A stretch of 57,281 bases of DNA from Actinomycetota bacterium (lineage in GTDB: Bacteria; Actinomycetota; CADDZG01; WHSQ01). The stretch lies in the NCBI GenBank assembly GCA_013695465.1, contig JACDAL010000179.1, positions 1-57,281 on the forward strand, written 5' to 3'. Positions 26,233-35,957 of this stretch are shown here, in pieces. The first letter of the stretch is position 1, and the number at the start of each line of letters is the position of its first letter. The notes beneath the pieces are model-generated. The model made no database searches, was not told the DNA's origin, and was given only the letters and a program-made list of their open reading frames with translations. A program made the position numbers and the translations under genes.

Positions 26233-26694
26233 CTACTCGCCCAGGACCTTGATGACCAGCCGCTTGCTGCGTCGCCCGTCGAACTCGCAATAGAAGATCG
26301 CTTGCCACGGACCGAGGTCGAGCCTTCCCCCGGTCACCGGGACAATGACCTGATGGTGTACGAGCAGGTTCTTGAGATGGGCGTCGCCGTTGTCCTCGCC
26401 CCCGCGATGATGGCGATAGTCGCCGGGGTCGGGACTCAACGCCGCAGACACTTCGCCGGCCTGCTCTTTCCACGACGGCGGAGCGATCTTGTCGAGCCAC
26501 TCGAGCACGTCCTCCTGAATGCCGGGCTCGTCGTCGTTGATCCACACGCCCGCGGTGATGTGCATGGCCGAGACCAGCACTAGGCCCTCTGCGATTTCCG
26601 CCTTTTGGACGGCTGCGGCGACGTCCTCGGTGATACGTACGAACTCACGCCGTTCTCTCGTCTTGAAGGTCTTGTAGACGGTGTGCGACTTCAT
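26233..26694 (-). CDS. YjbQ/UPF0047-family protein
   Basis: 153 aa, ATG with AGGAGG ribosome site 7 nt upstream. UPF0047 signatures: [20 protein letters not shown] near residue 40, [20 protein letters not shown] and [16 protein letters not shown] at the end. Conserved His residues form the putative metal/substrate site. Members can substitute for thiamine phosphate synthase in E. coli, but their natural role is unsettled. It is 25 nt downstream of the nucleotidyltransferase gene and likely cotranscribed with it. Confidence 0.92.
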   Translation of the reverse strand: MKSHTVYKTFKTRERREFVRITEDVAAAVQKAEIAEGLVLVSAMHITAGVWINDDEPGIQEDVLEWLDKIAPPSWKEQAGEVSAALSPDPGDYRHHRGGEDNGDAHLKNLLVHHQVIVPVTGGRLDLGPWQAIFYCEFDGRRSKRLVIKVLGE

Positions 26695-26719
26695 GTGTTC
26701 CTCCTAGTGGGCGGGACGC

Positions 26720-27520
26720 TCACTCCTGAAGTTTAGCCAGCACCACGGCGCGTGCATCCTCGTCCTTCTCCACCCCGCGCTGCTCGAGAAGCGGGTCGGC
26801 CAGCTTCAGATAAAGCTCGACCGTAGCCCGCAGTGCATCCATCACTCGGTCGTGCTCAAACGCCGGCACCGTGCGCGCGAACACTGGGCCGAGCTCCCCG
26901 ACATGTTGCTCTGCCCGGCGTGATCCATAGGGCCTGACCCCAGAAGTCTCGGCGAGGAGTGCGAACAGCACGTTCCCGCGTAGGTACTGCAGGGCATCGA
27001 GGGCCTCGTAGAGCTCTCCCCGGAGGATCTTCGAATGCGTGTACCACACCCAGGTCCACATGCGGGCTTCGATCCAGGTGAGGTCCACACTGGTTGCATC
27101 GGCCGGCCCGCTCAAGGCCACAGGGATGTCGTCTTCCTCTGACCACGTCACCCAACTCGCCAAGCCCCCGTTCTTGGCGCTCAGCTCCCCGAGCCGAACT
27201 AGGTAGAAGTCGATGTGGACGAGGTCGTTGTAGAGCACGATGAGCATGCCGGGATGGCCGACGTGTTCGGCGGTGAATCGAGCCACCGGAACACCACAGG
27301 CATCTATCAGGCCATCCCTGTGCTTCGCGGCCTCGCCGTGCAGCTCGTCCCGGGTAACGATTTTGAGATCGAGGTCCGAGTAGGCGTCGGCCGTCCCGGT
27401 CGCCAGCGAGCCGGACACCACCAAACCGATAACGCCCGGCATTGTCCGGGTGAACTCGCTTGCGGCCTCCAACTTTGCTTTGTGCAGTGGCAGGTCGTCG
27501 AGTCCGGGGGGTAGGTGCAT
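26720..27520 (-). CDS. Nucleotidyltransferase-domain protein
   Basis: 266 aa. The polymerase-beta-like motif is GLVVSGSLATGTADAYSDLDLKI split around residues 32-54 (GS...G...SDLD), with a third acidic residue in HIDFYLV near residue 108. The C-terminal 150 residues are helical with several Trp (EARMWTWVWYTHSKILRGEL). This resembles aminoglycoside/streptomycin adenylyltransferase-like or MNT-type proteins of about 260 aa. Target unknown. It is not paired with a HEPN gene, so a classical MNT-HEPN toxin-antitoxin system is not supported. Confidence 0.8.
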   Translation of the reverse strand: MHLPPGLDDLPLHKAKLEAASEFTRTMPGVIGLVVSGSLATGTADAYSDLDLKIVTRDELHGEAAKHRDGLIDACGVPVARFTAEHVGHPGMLIVLYNDLVHIDFYLVRLGELSAKNGGLASWVTWSEEDDIPVALSGPADATSVDLTWIEARMWTWVWYTHSKILRGELYEALDALQYLRGNVLFALLAETSGVRPYGSRRAEQHVGELGPVFARTVPAFEHDRVMDALRATVELYLKLADPLLEQRGVEKDEDARAVVLAKLQE

Positions 27521-27605
27521 GGAACGAGACCCTATCGAAGCCGTTCCCCCTTTGGTTCAGCAAACCTAGCGGAGTGGGTCTGCGGCCTGAACACAGCGGA
27601 AAGCT

Positions 27606-27947
27606 TCAACGGCCGAGAATCACGTCGATTCCATTGAGGACGAGTTCGAGCTGTGCCTTAGAGATCCTGCCGACGTGTTCCGTAAGCACGCCCCGGTCGA
27701 TGGCCACGATCTGCGAAACGTTCGCCACAGAATCCTTGGGCAGCCCAGTTCGCCGGGGCTTTAGGAGCACGTTGCCGGGGGCCGCGGCCCAACGGAGATT
27801 GGAGGTGAGCGGCACAACCACGACTGTTGCCACTCGACTAGCGTTCAGGGCATCGCCTTGAACAACTACCACCGGACGCGTAAATCCAGGCCCCGAGCCC
27901 ACGGGATCGGGCAAGGAAGTCCAAAGGACATCGCCCTGAGCGATCAC
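27606..27947 (-). CDS. MazF/PemK-family toxin (endoribonuclease)
   Basis: 113 aa from a GTG at 27947 that overlaps the antitoxin stop as GTGA; GTG at 27950 is the alternative. Fold signatures: GDVLWTSLPDP at the N-terminus, GFTRPVVVVQGDALN, VVVVPLTSNLRWAAAPGNV and SVANVSQIVAIDRGVL, with the catalytic Arg in TRPVVVV and Ser/Thr in LTSN. It should cleave specific mRNA sites when released from its partner. Transcribed as second gene of the pair, downstream of the antitoxin. Confidence 0.92.
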   Translation of the reverse strand: MIAQGDVLWTSLPDPVGSGPGFTRPVVVVQGDALNASRVATVVVVPLTSNLRWAAAPGNVLLKPRRTGLPKDSVANVSQIVAIDRGVLTEHVGRISKAQLELVLNGIDVILGR

Positions 27948-28180
27948 CACTCGTTGCGTTCGAGCGTTCGGCGGCCGGCTTCGATCGACCACTGATCATG
28001 TTCCGGATCGATGTCGACCAGAACCTCATCCATGGCTTGGGTTACGGCCCCAGGATCTCGTCGAAGCAGGTACTCGGCCAATGCTTCTTGGTACAGTTGG
28101 CTGCGGGATTTGCCGGATTTCCTGGCGATTACCTCGGCTCTATTGAATAGCTCGTCGGGGATCGAGACTGCGGTTTTCAT
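27944..28180 (-). CDS. Ribbon-helix-helix antitoxin (MazE/CopG-like)
   Basis: 78 aa. The start MKTAVSIPDELFNRAEVIAR and RKSGKSRSQLYQEALAEYLL form a canonical RHH DNA-binding dimerisation domain. The acidic tail (residues 45-78, DEVLVDIDPEHDQW) should wrap and neutralise MazF. It precedes the toxin with a 4-nt overlap and presumably represses the operon. A near-consensus -10 lies 6 nt upstream of the ATG. Confidence 0.92.
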   Translation of the reverse strand: MKTAVSIPDELFNRAEVIARKSGKSRSQLYQEALAEYLLRRDPGAVTQAMDEVLVDIDPEHDQWSIEAGRRTLERNEW

Positions 28181-28186
28181 ACCCGG

Positions 28187-28192
28187 AGTATA
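28187..28192 (-). promoter_or_regulatory. -10 hexamer of the mazEF-type operon
   Basis: TATACT on the minus strand, one mismatch from consensus, 6 nt before the antitoxin ATG. A leaderless transcript is indicated. Confidence 0.5.
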
Positions 28193-28266
28193 ACCGGCCT
28201 CAGCTGCTTGTTCGACCCAGGCCCCGTTGAAAACGGGTCACGGCTGAAGAGAGCGATAATCTGTAG

Positions 28267-28911
28267 CTACAGCCCTCCCAGGTTCGTCGGCGGCCACGCC
28301 AGCAGGAACGCCCGGCCCACGACGTCTTCGAGTGGCACCGGTCCGATCACGCGAGAGTCCTCGGAGTGGTTGCGGTTGTCGCCCATCACGAATACCGTGC
28401 CTTCCGGCACGAGACACGCACTAGCAGAGACCAGAAGGCCCATCGATCCACAGGTCCCGTGCGTGACGGCACGGCTGGTCTTGTCTTTTTCTTGCAGGTA
28501 GGGCTCTGTGATCGTGCGTCCTTCAACCGTCAGGACACGGGGCAATCCCTTGTAGGAGATCGTGTCCCCGGCGACCGCGACCACGCGCTTGATGACGTAG
28601 GTGCGGTCACCTCCCGCCAAGCCCTTGACCAGCGCCAGGGCCTTGTCCCCCAGAGAGAGCGCGGGGGCCGGCTTCCCGCTCCCGAAGACGAGGATGTCCT
28701 TGCGCTCCGGTGGGTCGAGGCGGTAACCGATCCTTTCGACCAACACTCGATCGCCCTGATGCAGAGTCGGGAGCATGGACTCGGAGGGAATAAAGAACGC
28801 CTGGACCACTAACGACTTGAGCGTCAACGCAATGAGGAATGATGCCGCCACCAGCAGCGGCAAGGTCACGATTCTGGGCGCCCGCATACTTGAGGCGCCC
28901 ACTTTCCCCAT
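28267..28911 (-). CDS. lepB: Signal peptidase I
   Basis: 214 aa from ATG at 28911. A membrane segment at about 13-35 (IVTLPLLVAASFLIALTLKS) leads into IPSESMLPTL with nucleophile Ser45. The general base is Lys108 in TYVIKRVVAVAGDTI, and the C-terminal box GDNRNHSEDSR is the Bsu/Lep box E. The length between boxes is slightly extended by a Cys-containing stretch (GTCGSMGLLVSASACLVP). It cleaves signal peptides outside the membrane. The upstream open frame is not conserved-looking, and SD support is weak. Confidence 0.92.
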   Translation of the reverse strand: MGKVGASSMRAPRIVTLPLLVAASFLIALTLKSLVVQAFFIPSESMLPTLHQGDRVLVERIGYRLDPPERKDILVFGSGKPAPALSLGDKALALVKGLAGGDRTYVIKRVVAVAGDTISYKGLPRVLTVEGRTITEPYLQEKDKTSRAVTHGTCGSMGLLVSASACLVPEGTVFVMGDNRNHSEDSRVIGPVPLEDVVGRAFLLAWPPTNLGGL

Positions 28912-29032
28912 GACTCTCAGTCTGCCTTCTCTGACATGAAAAGGGAAGAGGGTCCCACCAGAGCGGCCGTGAGAATCGGGCTTGCTCTCAAGCGGGCTTG
29001 GCCGCACCGGGCCCAAGTTTCGGACTCGGATA

Positions 29033-29300
29033 TCAGAGCTCCAGCACGAACGCGATGAGGCAGACCTGGGGCAAGTCGATGTCCAGTCTCTGCGTGCGCT
29101 TGAAGCCGAATCCCGAGTAGAGCCTATGGGCGGCGTGCATCCAGAGTGTCGTGTGCAAGATGACCTTGCTCTTGTCCTCGGAGCGCGCCCCGAGCGATGG
29201 GGGTGAGTCGTCGGCCGCGAGAGGGCTGAGGTATGCCGCGACCGTTAGCTCCCCCGCGGCCGCATGCTCCTCGGAACGCAGAGGCCTAATCGTGAGGCTC

Positions 29301-29305
<5 letters not shown>
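29033..29305 (-). pseudogene. GNAT acetyltransferase with internal deletion
   Basis: The frame begins with a good GNAT N-terminus (ESLTIRPLRSEEHAAAGELT, VAAYLSPLA) and ends with a good GNAT C-terminus (WMHAAHRLYSGFGFKR, then QRLDIDLPQ and LIAFVLEL). The middle 70-90 residues, including the acetyl-CoA loop R/Q-x-x-G-x-G/A, are missing and replaced by a short Ser/Asp-rich joint. No start codon is present before the preceding carboxylase stop. It is therefore a relic that lost its core by deletion. Family assignment is firm; the substrate of the ancestor is unknown. Confidence 0.65.
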
Positions 29306-31037
<1,732 letters not shown>

Positions 31038-31042
31038 CGTCC

Positions 31043-31049
31043 TATCCTA
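31043..31049. promoter_or_regulatory. Overlapping divergent -10 elements for carboxylase and birA
   Basis: The 7-bp TATCCTA gives TATCCT (31043-31048) on the plus strand, 8 nt before the birA ATG, and TAGGAT (31049-31044) on the minus strand, 6 nt before the carboxylase ATG. The two start codons are only 19 bp apart, so both -35 regions would lie inside the opposite gene. Confidence 0.5.
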
Positions 31050-31056
31050 CGAGCGC

Positions 31057-31848
31057 ATGTCCTCGGATCTGAGTGCCGCCCGAATCGAAGGCGCCCTGCG
31101 AGGCCGCTGGGGCCGCCCTCTGAGGTTCTTCGAGGAGATCGCATCGACCAACTCCGAGGCGCTCGAGTGGGCGGATGGGGGCGCGCCTGAGGGGGCCGCC
31201 GTCGTCGCCGATCATCAGAGCGCCGGCCGGGGGAGGCTGGGACGGACATGGCTGTCGGAGCCGGGCGCCATCCTGCCTCTGTCGGTCGTGCTGCGACCTC
31301 TGCTCCCGCCCCATCGCCTGGGCCTTCTCAGCGCCGCCGCCGGGTTGGCCGCAGCCGAGGCCATCGCCGGGGCATCGGGCCTGAGCTGCCGGCTAAAGTG
31401 GCCCAACGATGTCACGATCTCGGGCCGCAAGGTGGCCGGGATACTGCTCGAGAGCCGTGTAATAGGCACCGGTGGAGCCCCCGCAGTCGTTTGCGGGATC
31501 GGCATCAACGTGAGGTGGACGAAGCTGCCGGAAGAGCTAGGGGGCCGCGCCACGAGCCTCGCTCTGGAGGGCGCCTCGGTGGACCGTGCGCTACTCGCGG
31601 CCTCCCTCCTTCACGCCTTGGAAATCGTTTGTGGCAGGCTCGATGAACAGAGGGGAACCGCCGAAATCATCGCGCGGGCCACTGCTCTCTCCGAGGTGTT
31701 GGGGCAAGCCGTCGAAGCTCGCGTAGGCGGAGTGCTCGTTTCGGGTGTTGCCCTGTCGCTCTCCACGGCCGGCGGGCTCGTGCTCGACACTGCCGAGGGC
31801 TGCAGGGTCCTCGATGCCGGCGAGATCGAGAGGCTGCGGCCGGCGTGA
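31057..31848 (+). CDS. birA: Biotin-[acetyl-CoA-carboxylase] ligase
   Basis: 263 aa from ATG at 31057; the open frame continues 45 nt upstream into the carboxylase but has no support. ATP/biotin motif GRGRLGRTW at residues 57-65, KWPNDV at 114-119 and KVAGIL at 125-130. The N-terminal winged-helix domain of bifunctional BirA is absent, so it is a class I enzyme that does not act as repressor. The C-terminal SH3-like domain (about 215-263) is present. It overlaps mug downstream by 4 nt. Confidence 0.95.
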   Translation: MSSDLSAARIEGALRGRWGRPLRFFEEIASTNSEALEWADGGAPEGAAVVADHQSAGRGRLGRTWLSEPGAILPLSVVLRPLLPPHRLGLLSAAAGLAAAEAIAGASGLSCRLKWPNDVTISGRKVAGILLESRVIGTGGAPAVVCGIGINVRWTKLPEELGGRATSLALEGASVDRALLAASLLHALEIVCGRLDEQRGTAEIIARATALSEVLGQAVEARVGGVLVSGVALSLSTAGGLVLDTAEGCRVLDAGEIERLRPA

Positions 31849-32414
31849 GCGCGCCGGTGCGGCCCACGAGGGAGCAGATCGCCGCGGCCCACGGCCGCTT
31901 GGTCCCGGACGTCATTGCCCCCGGACTCAACTGCTTGTTCTGCGGCATCAACCCCGGCCTCTACTCGGGAGCGGTGGGACATCATTTCGCCCGGCCCGGC
32001 AATCGCTTCTGGGCCGCGCTGGCCCTCTCGGGCTTCACCGACCGGCGGCTGAATGCATACGAGGAAGAGGATCTACTCGAGCATGGTCTGGGAATTACCA
32101 ACCTTGTCGAGCGCGCCACCGCCACTGCCGACGAGATAGGGAAGGCTGAGCTCGAAGACGGAGCCCGGGCCCTTCGGCGCAAGGTCCGGAGGCTGTGGCC
32201 ACAGACGGTCGCGTTCCTGGGCCTGGGCGCCTACCGGGTGGCCTTCTCGGCCCCCGCCGCCGTGGTAGGCGAACAGCCGAAGCGCATCGGCGACACCCGG
32301 CTGTGGCTCCTGCCCAACCCTTCTGGCCTCAACGCCCACTATCAGGTGGACGCACTGGCCGAGGTCTTCGCCGAGCTGCGCCGGGCAGTCGAGTCGGGAC
32401 AGAGTGGTCGTTGA
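31845..32414 (+). CDS. mug: G/U mismatch-specific uracil/thymine DNA glycosylase
   Basis: 189 aa, GTG start overlapping the birA stop. The Mug motif I is LFCGINPGLY (GINPG at 34-38, Asn36 positions water) and motif II is PNPSGLN (157-163), both as in E. coli Mug/TDG. ARPGNRFWAAL is a typical substrate-pocket stretch. It removes uracil or ethenocytosine from mismatched DNA. The final residues past 180 are short and non-conserved. Functionally unrelated to birA but translationally coupled. Confidence 0.93.
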   Translation: MSAPVRPTREQIAAAHGRLVPDVIAPGLNCLFCGINPGLYSGAVGHHFARPGNRFWAALALSGFTDRRLNAYEEEDLLEHGLGITNLVERATATADEIGKAELEDGARALRRKVRRLWPQTVAFLGLGAYRVAFSAPAAVVGEQPKRIGDTRLWLLPNPSGLNAHYQVDALAEVFAELRRAVESGQSGR

Positions 32415-32463
32415 GTTGTCGCTATGCAGCATCTGGCGACCACTCGGTGCCCAGACCCCACAC

Positions 32464-32492
32464 TTGACGGGCGCCCCGACCCCATCTAATGT
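32464..32492 (+). promoter_or_regulatory. Sigma70-type promoter of the membrane protein-gntR unit
   Basis: TTGACG (32464-32469) and TAATGT (32487-32492) are spaced by exactly 17 nt. Transcription would start near 32499, leaving a leader of about 28 nt that carries GAGAGGAG before the ATG at 32527. This is the best-looking promoter in the window. Confidence 0.7.
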
Positions 32493-32509
32493 ATTGATAC
32501 ATTGATACA
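32490..32509. promoter_or_regulatory. Probable operator for the GntR-type regulator
   Basis: TGTATTGATACA (32490-32501) is an inverted repeat TGTAT-N2-ATACA and is followed by a direct repeat of TTGATACA (32502-32509). It overlaps the -10 hexamer and the predicted transcription start. YtrA-type GntR regulators bind TGTA...TACA palindromes, so autorepression by the downstream gene is likely. Confidence 0.6.
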
Positions 32510-32526
32510 AAGAGAGGAGCGGTGCG

Positions 32527-33381
32527 ATGTTGGGTGCTATTGAGATCGCCGTGATCGCGGCAGTCGTGGGAGGTTTGGCGATCGCGCTGTGGCGGAGCCT
32601 GAACGAGCGGCAGTCGGTCGAGCGCTGGGCCCGGGACTCGGGACTGCGGTTGACGTCCGACAACCGAGCCTATGTAGCTGCCTACCTCAGGCGCACTCGC
32701 ATGTTCCGCCTCGTCGGGGGGCTCATCGGCCTGTTCCTGCCGTGGATCGCCGTCACTAACGGCCCGTTGCCGAAGCCGTTCGACTTCGGATTGTTCGATG
32801 CGCTGCTCGGCTATCTGCTGGGCGCGTTGGTCGCGGAGCTCAGCTTCAAACGGCCACAAGGGGAGTTCCCGAGTGCATCACTCGTTCCTCGCTCGGTGAG
32901 CGACTACCTGGCCCGCTGGTATCGGATATCTCTGCGCGTCGGCGCGGGCCTGGGACTCGGGCTGACTGTCTGGTACGACACACTTCCCGATCGCGAAACC
33001 TCCGGGCCGGGCGCGCCCCCTCTGGCGATCGTGCTGGTGGTGATGATCGTCGGTGCGTGGTTGACAGTGGAGCTTTTTCAGCGCTACATCGTTGCGCGAC
33101 GGCAACCGGCAGTCGACCTCGATCTCGTGCGCGCCGACGACGCCATCCGCTCGGCGTCGATTCACGCCCTTGCGGGTGCCGGCCTCGCTCTGGAACTGCT
33201 CGTCGCCTCTGTCATGTTGGGCGAGATCGCCGGCACCTTCAACGACACTCTCACCACCTGGTCGCTCGGTGGCGCAGCAGTCGTGCTCTTCGGTAGCGCG
33301 TTGGGATCATGGTTTCATCTCACCCGGCCGTTCGAGCGACGCGAGCTGCATCCCCCAGGCGGCGAGGCTGTCGTTCGATGA
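32527..33381 (+). CDS. Polytopic membrane protein of unknown function
   Basis: 284 aa. About seven membrane segments are visible, for example at 3-21, 59-77 (MFRLVGGLIGLFLPWIAV), 87-105, 138-150, 164-182 (PLAIVLVVMIVGAWLTVE), 216-236 and 244-262. No enzymatic motif is evident and I do not recognise the family. The gene is the first of a two-gene operon with a GntR regulator, whose start overlaps its stop. A role as a transporter or sensor of a cell-envelope stress, as in other YtrA-type loci, is inferred from context only. Confidence 0.85.
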   Translation: MLGAIEIAVIAAVVGGLAIALWRSLNERQSVERWARDSGLRLTSDNRAYVAAYLRRTRMFRLVGGLIGLFLPWIAVTNGPLPKPFDFGLFDALLGYLLGALVAELSFKRPQGEFPSASLVPRSVSDYLARWYRISLRVGAGLGLGLTVWYDTLPDRETSGPGAPPLAIVLVVMIVGAWLTVELFQRYIVARRQPAVDLDLVRADDAIRSASIHALAGAGLALELLVASVMLGEIAGTFNDTLTTWSLGGAAVVLFGSALGSWFHLTRPFERRELHPPGGEAVVR

Positions 33382-33749
33382 TCCTGCGGATCGAGCCCGA
33401 TGGGCATGTTCCCCCCTACGAGCAAATTCGCTCGCAGATCGCCACCATGGCTGCGAGCGGTGTCCTGCTCGAGGGCACGAGACTGCCGGCTATCCGGCAG
33501 CTCGCCTCCGACCTCGGTCTCGCCGGCGGCACCGTCGCACGCGCCTATCGGGAGCTTGAGCAGGCGGGCATCATCACCACGCGAGGAAGACATGGGACGT
33601 TCGTCGAAAAGGTTGCTGCGACCGGGGATAACGGCGAGCTTGATGCCGCCGCTCAGCTCTTTGCGATTCGCGCGCTGCAGCTCGGCGTCAAGCCCTCGCG
33701 CGCGTTCGACTCGGTGCGCCGCGCGCTCGATGCTGTGACGCAGACCTAA
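33378..33749 (+). CDS. GntR-family transcriptional regulator (YtrA-like)
   Basis: 123 aa from the ATG at 33378 that overlaps the membrane-protein stop (ATGA). The winged helix is canonical: VPPYEQIRSQIATMAASGVL, GTRLPAIRQLASDLGLAGGT, VARAYRELEQAGIITTRGRH and GTFV. A short C-terminal helical region of about 40 residues replaces the large effector domain, typical of the YtrA subgroup. It very likely represses its own operon through the inverted repeat at 32490-32509. Confidence 0.93.
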   Translation: MILRIEPDGHVPPYEQIRSQIATMAASGVLLEGTRLPAIRQLASDLGLAGGTVARAYRELEQAGIITTRGRHGTFVEKVAATGDNGELDAAAQLFAIRALQLGVKPSRAFDSVRRALDAVTQT

Positions 33750-33988
33750 CCTAACTCGGCCAAGCCTCGCCGCGTGGTGGACAAAGGTTGATAGGAACGA
33801 TTAATGACCACTCGGCTTAATGCCCTACCTGTCGCCAGGCCACTCCTTGGCGACGCGCCCCACCACTGGACTCGACAAGCATGACCACAATTGCCTCCGG
33901 CTCCAGTTATCGAACGAGATTATCGTAGAAATCCGAGACTCTTCATGCAGGGACTGCATTCTGGGCCGTTTCTGTCACAGCCCTCCTG

Positions 33989-33994
33989 TAGCGT
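33989..33994 (+). promoter_or_regulatory. -10 hexamer of the 13E12-type gene
   Basis: TAGCGT is 7 nt before the ATG at 34002, again a leaderless spacing. It favours ATG 34002 over the longer open frame that starts at 33891. Confidence 0.35.
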
Positions 33995-34001
33995 GATGTT
34001 C

Positions 34002-35175
34002 ATGGGAGAACCTTGTTACGACGGCTTCGACACCGATCAGCTGGGCGTCGCGATGGACCAGCTCAACGGCCTCCACAACGCCGCGCTGTGGCAACTTCTT
34101 CGTGTGGTTGCGGCCTATGAGCGAAAGAGCGCCTGCGAGAGCGACGGGATGAGGACCATGGCCGAGTGGTTATGCACGCGCTATGGCGTCGGCCTCGCCA
34201 CCGCACGCAGCTGGGTAGAGGCCGCGACCGCGCTCGAGGGGTTGCCGCTGCTGGCCCATGCCTTTGCCCAGGGCAGGCTCAGCTTCGACAAGCTCTCAGC
34301 CCTGCTGGCGATCGCGACCTCAGACAACGAGGCAGAGCTGTTGGAGCAGGCCCTGGCACTCAACCTCAATGCCCTCAAGTCGCTGGTGCGCCGGCAGCGG
34401 CCGGTGACCAAGGAGGAGGAAGCCGAGGCCCACGAGCAGCGCTCGCTGCGGTGGGCGGTGGACGAGCGCAAGAACAGCGTCAGGCTGTGGGGCTATCTTC
34501 GGGCCGATCAGGGGGCAACGGTGGTAAAGGCCCTCGAGCGGGGCGCCCATGGCATCGGGCGCAACCCCAACGGGAGCTGGGACCCGCTTCCGCAGCGTGC
34601 CGCCGATGCCCTGGTCGAGTTGTGCGGGCAGGCGCTGGTGGCCGACTCGGATGCGGACCGGGCCACGGTCGTGATCCACGCCGACGCCTCCGCGCTGGTG
34701 GCGGCAGAGGGCTCGGCCCTGACCGAAGAGGGCTTTGCGCTCTCCTCGGAGGCGCTGAGGCGCTCGTGCTGCGACTGCCGCCTGCAGATCGTGGCCCACG
34801 ATGATGACGGCGAAACGGTAGGGATCGGGCGGCTGTCGCGTTCGGTGAGGCGGTGGCTGGTGCGCCAGCTGCGGGCCCCGGGACCAGGGCTGCGTGTTCC
34901 CCGGCTGCAATCGCAGGCGCTACCTGCAGGCACACCATGTCTGGCACTGGACCAAGGGCGGGCCCACCGATATCGACAACCTCTGCCTGCTGTGTGGCTA
35001 TCACCACTACCTGGTGCACGAGGGGGGCTGGGAGATGAAGATAAGCAAGGCCGAGCCCCCGGTGTTCTACCGCCCCAACGGGCTAGTGTTCGAGCCTTCG
35101 CCCGAGCCTCTGTGCGATGAGATATTCTCCCGCTTCCTGTGGGATATGGCGCCGGAAGTGGTCGATACGTCGTAG
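34002..35175 (+). pseudogene. 13E12-type DUF222-HNH endonuclease gene, frameshifted
   Basis: The N-terminal DUF222 part (TMAEWLCTRYGVGLATARSW, LSFDKLSALLAIA and on) runs in one frame to about 34875. There a CCCC run (34876-34879) sits where three Cs would keep the frame. The HNH part continues in another frame as GCVFPGCNRRRYLQAHHVWH, TDIDNLCLLCGYHHYLVHEG, and ends at 35175. Joined, the protein would be about 390 aa, the family's usual length. Either the gene is freshly inactivated or it is a homopolymer sequencing error. These genes are multicopy in Actinomycetota and behave as selfish elements; HNH His and Cys residues are intact. Confidence 0.85.
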
Positions 35176-35306
35176 AGCGCGTCTAATCAGATCAGGGCGC
35201 GATCATTGGGTATCGGCCCATCAGTTGCATAGGAGCGGCCTAGGCTTGACCAGTTTGCCGACGTGTCCCTGAACTCACCGTGATCGAGGGAGAGTCTTTG
35301 GCCGTG

Positions 35307-35882
35307 ATGACCGAGCCCGGCCTCCACGAAATCGTCCTCGTCCGCCATGGAGAAACCGAGTGGAGCGAGGCCAAAAAGCACACCTCGACAACCGATCTTC
35401 CGCTGAACGAGCGCGGCCACGAGCGAGCGCTAACGGTTGCTCCCAAGCTCGAGGGCCGCGAGTTCGCCGCGGTTCTGGTCAGCCCGCTGCGCCGCGCGCA
35501 CGAGACGTGTGAGCTGGCCGGCTTCGCGGATCGAGCCGAGGTCGCAGACGATCTTTTCGAGTGGCGCTACGGCGATGACGAGGGCCGCACTACCGAGGAC
35601 ATCCGGCGAGACCGTCCCGGGTGGACCGTCTGGAGCGACGGCCCCCAAGGGGGCGAGACCGCGGAGCAGGTGCGGGTCCGGGTCGACCGGATCATCGAAC
35701 AGGCGGGCAACGCCACGGGAGACACCCTGCTGTTCGCCCACGGCCACATCCTGCGCGCCCTTGCGGCACGCTGGATCGGGCTCGAGGTCTTGGGCGGCGC
35801 CCGCCTTGCGCTGGGGACGGCGACGGTGAGCCGGCTCGGCTATGAGCGCGACACCAGGGTGATCCTCGCTTGGAATACCTAG
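35307..35882 (+). CDS. Histidine phosphatase-family protein
   Basis: 191 aa from ATG 35307; GTG at 35304 and TTG at 35298 are alternatives served by the same GGGAGAG. The catalytic RHG is in EIVLVRHGETEWS (His14), and LVSPLRRAHETCELAG has the second phosphate-binding Arg. The second His lies in LLFAHGHILRALAARWIGL. It is in the phosphoglycerate-mutase-like fold, with a short insertion typical of small phosphatases such as PhoE or alpha-ribazole phosphatase. Substrate not determinable. Single gene between the 13E12 pseudogene and the carboxylase cluster. Confidence 0.9.
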   Translation: MTEPGLHEIVLVRHGETEWSEAKKHTSTTDLPLNERGHERALTVAPKLEGREFAAVLVSPLRRAHETCELAGFADRAEVADDLFEWRYGDDEGRTTEDIRRDRPGWTVWSDGPQGGETAEQVRVRVDRIIEQAGNATGDTLLFAHGHILRALAARWIGLEVLGGARLALGTATVSRLGYERDTRVILAWNT

Positions 35883-35940
35883 ACCGGGTGCCGAGTGGTT
35901 GCAAAGCGACCATATAGAGCATCCGGCCATCACTCGGGGC

Positions 35941-35946
35941 TAGGAT
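35941..35946 (+). promoter_or_regulatory. -10 hexamer of the acyl-CoA carboxylase cluster
   Basis: TAGGAT is followed 11 nt later by the ATG at 35958, giving a leader of only a few nucleotides. Confidence 0.4.
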
Positions 35947-35957
35947 CGACCGCCACG

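Noticed and set aside
26720-27520. MNT-HEPN toxin-antitoxin system
   Set aside because: No HEPN partner is adjacent, and the protein is longer than MNT antitoxins.
31057-31848. BirA as repressor of the carboxylase promoter
   Set aside because: The protein lacks the N-terminal winged-helix domain needed for DNA binding.
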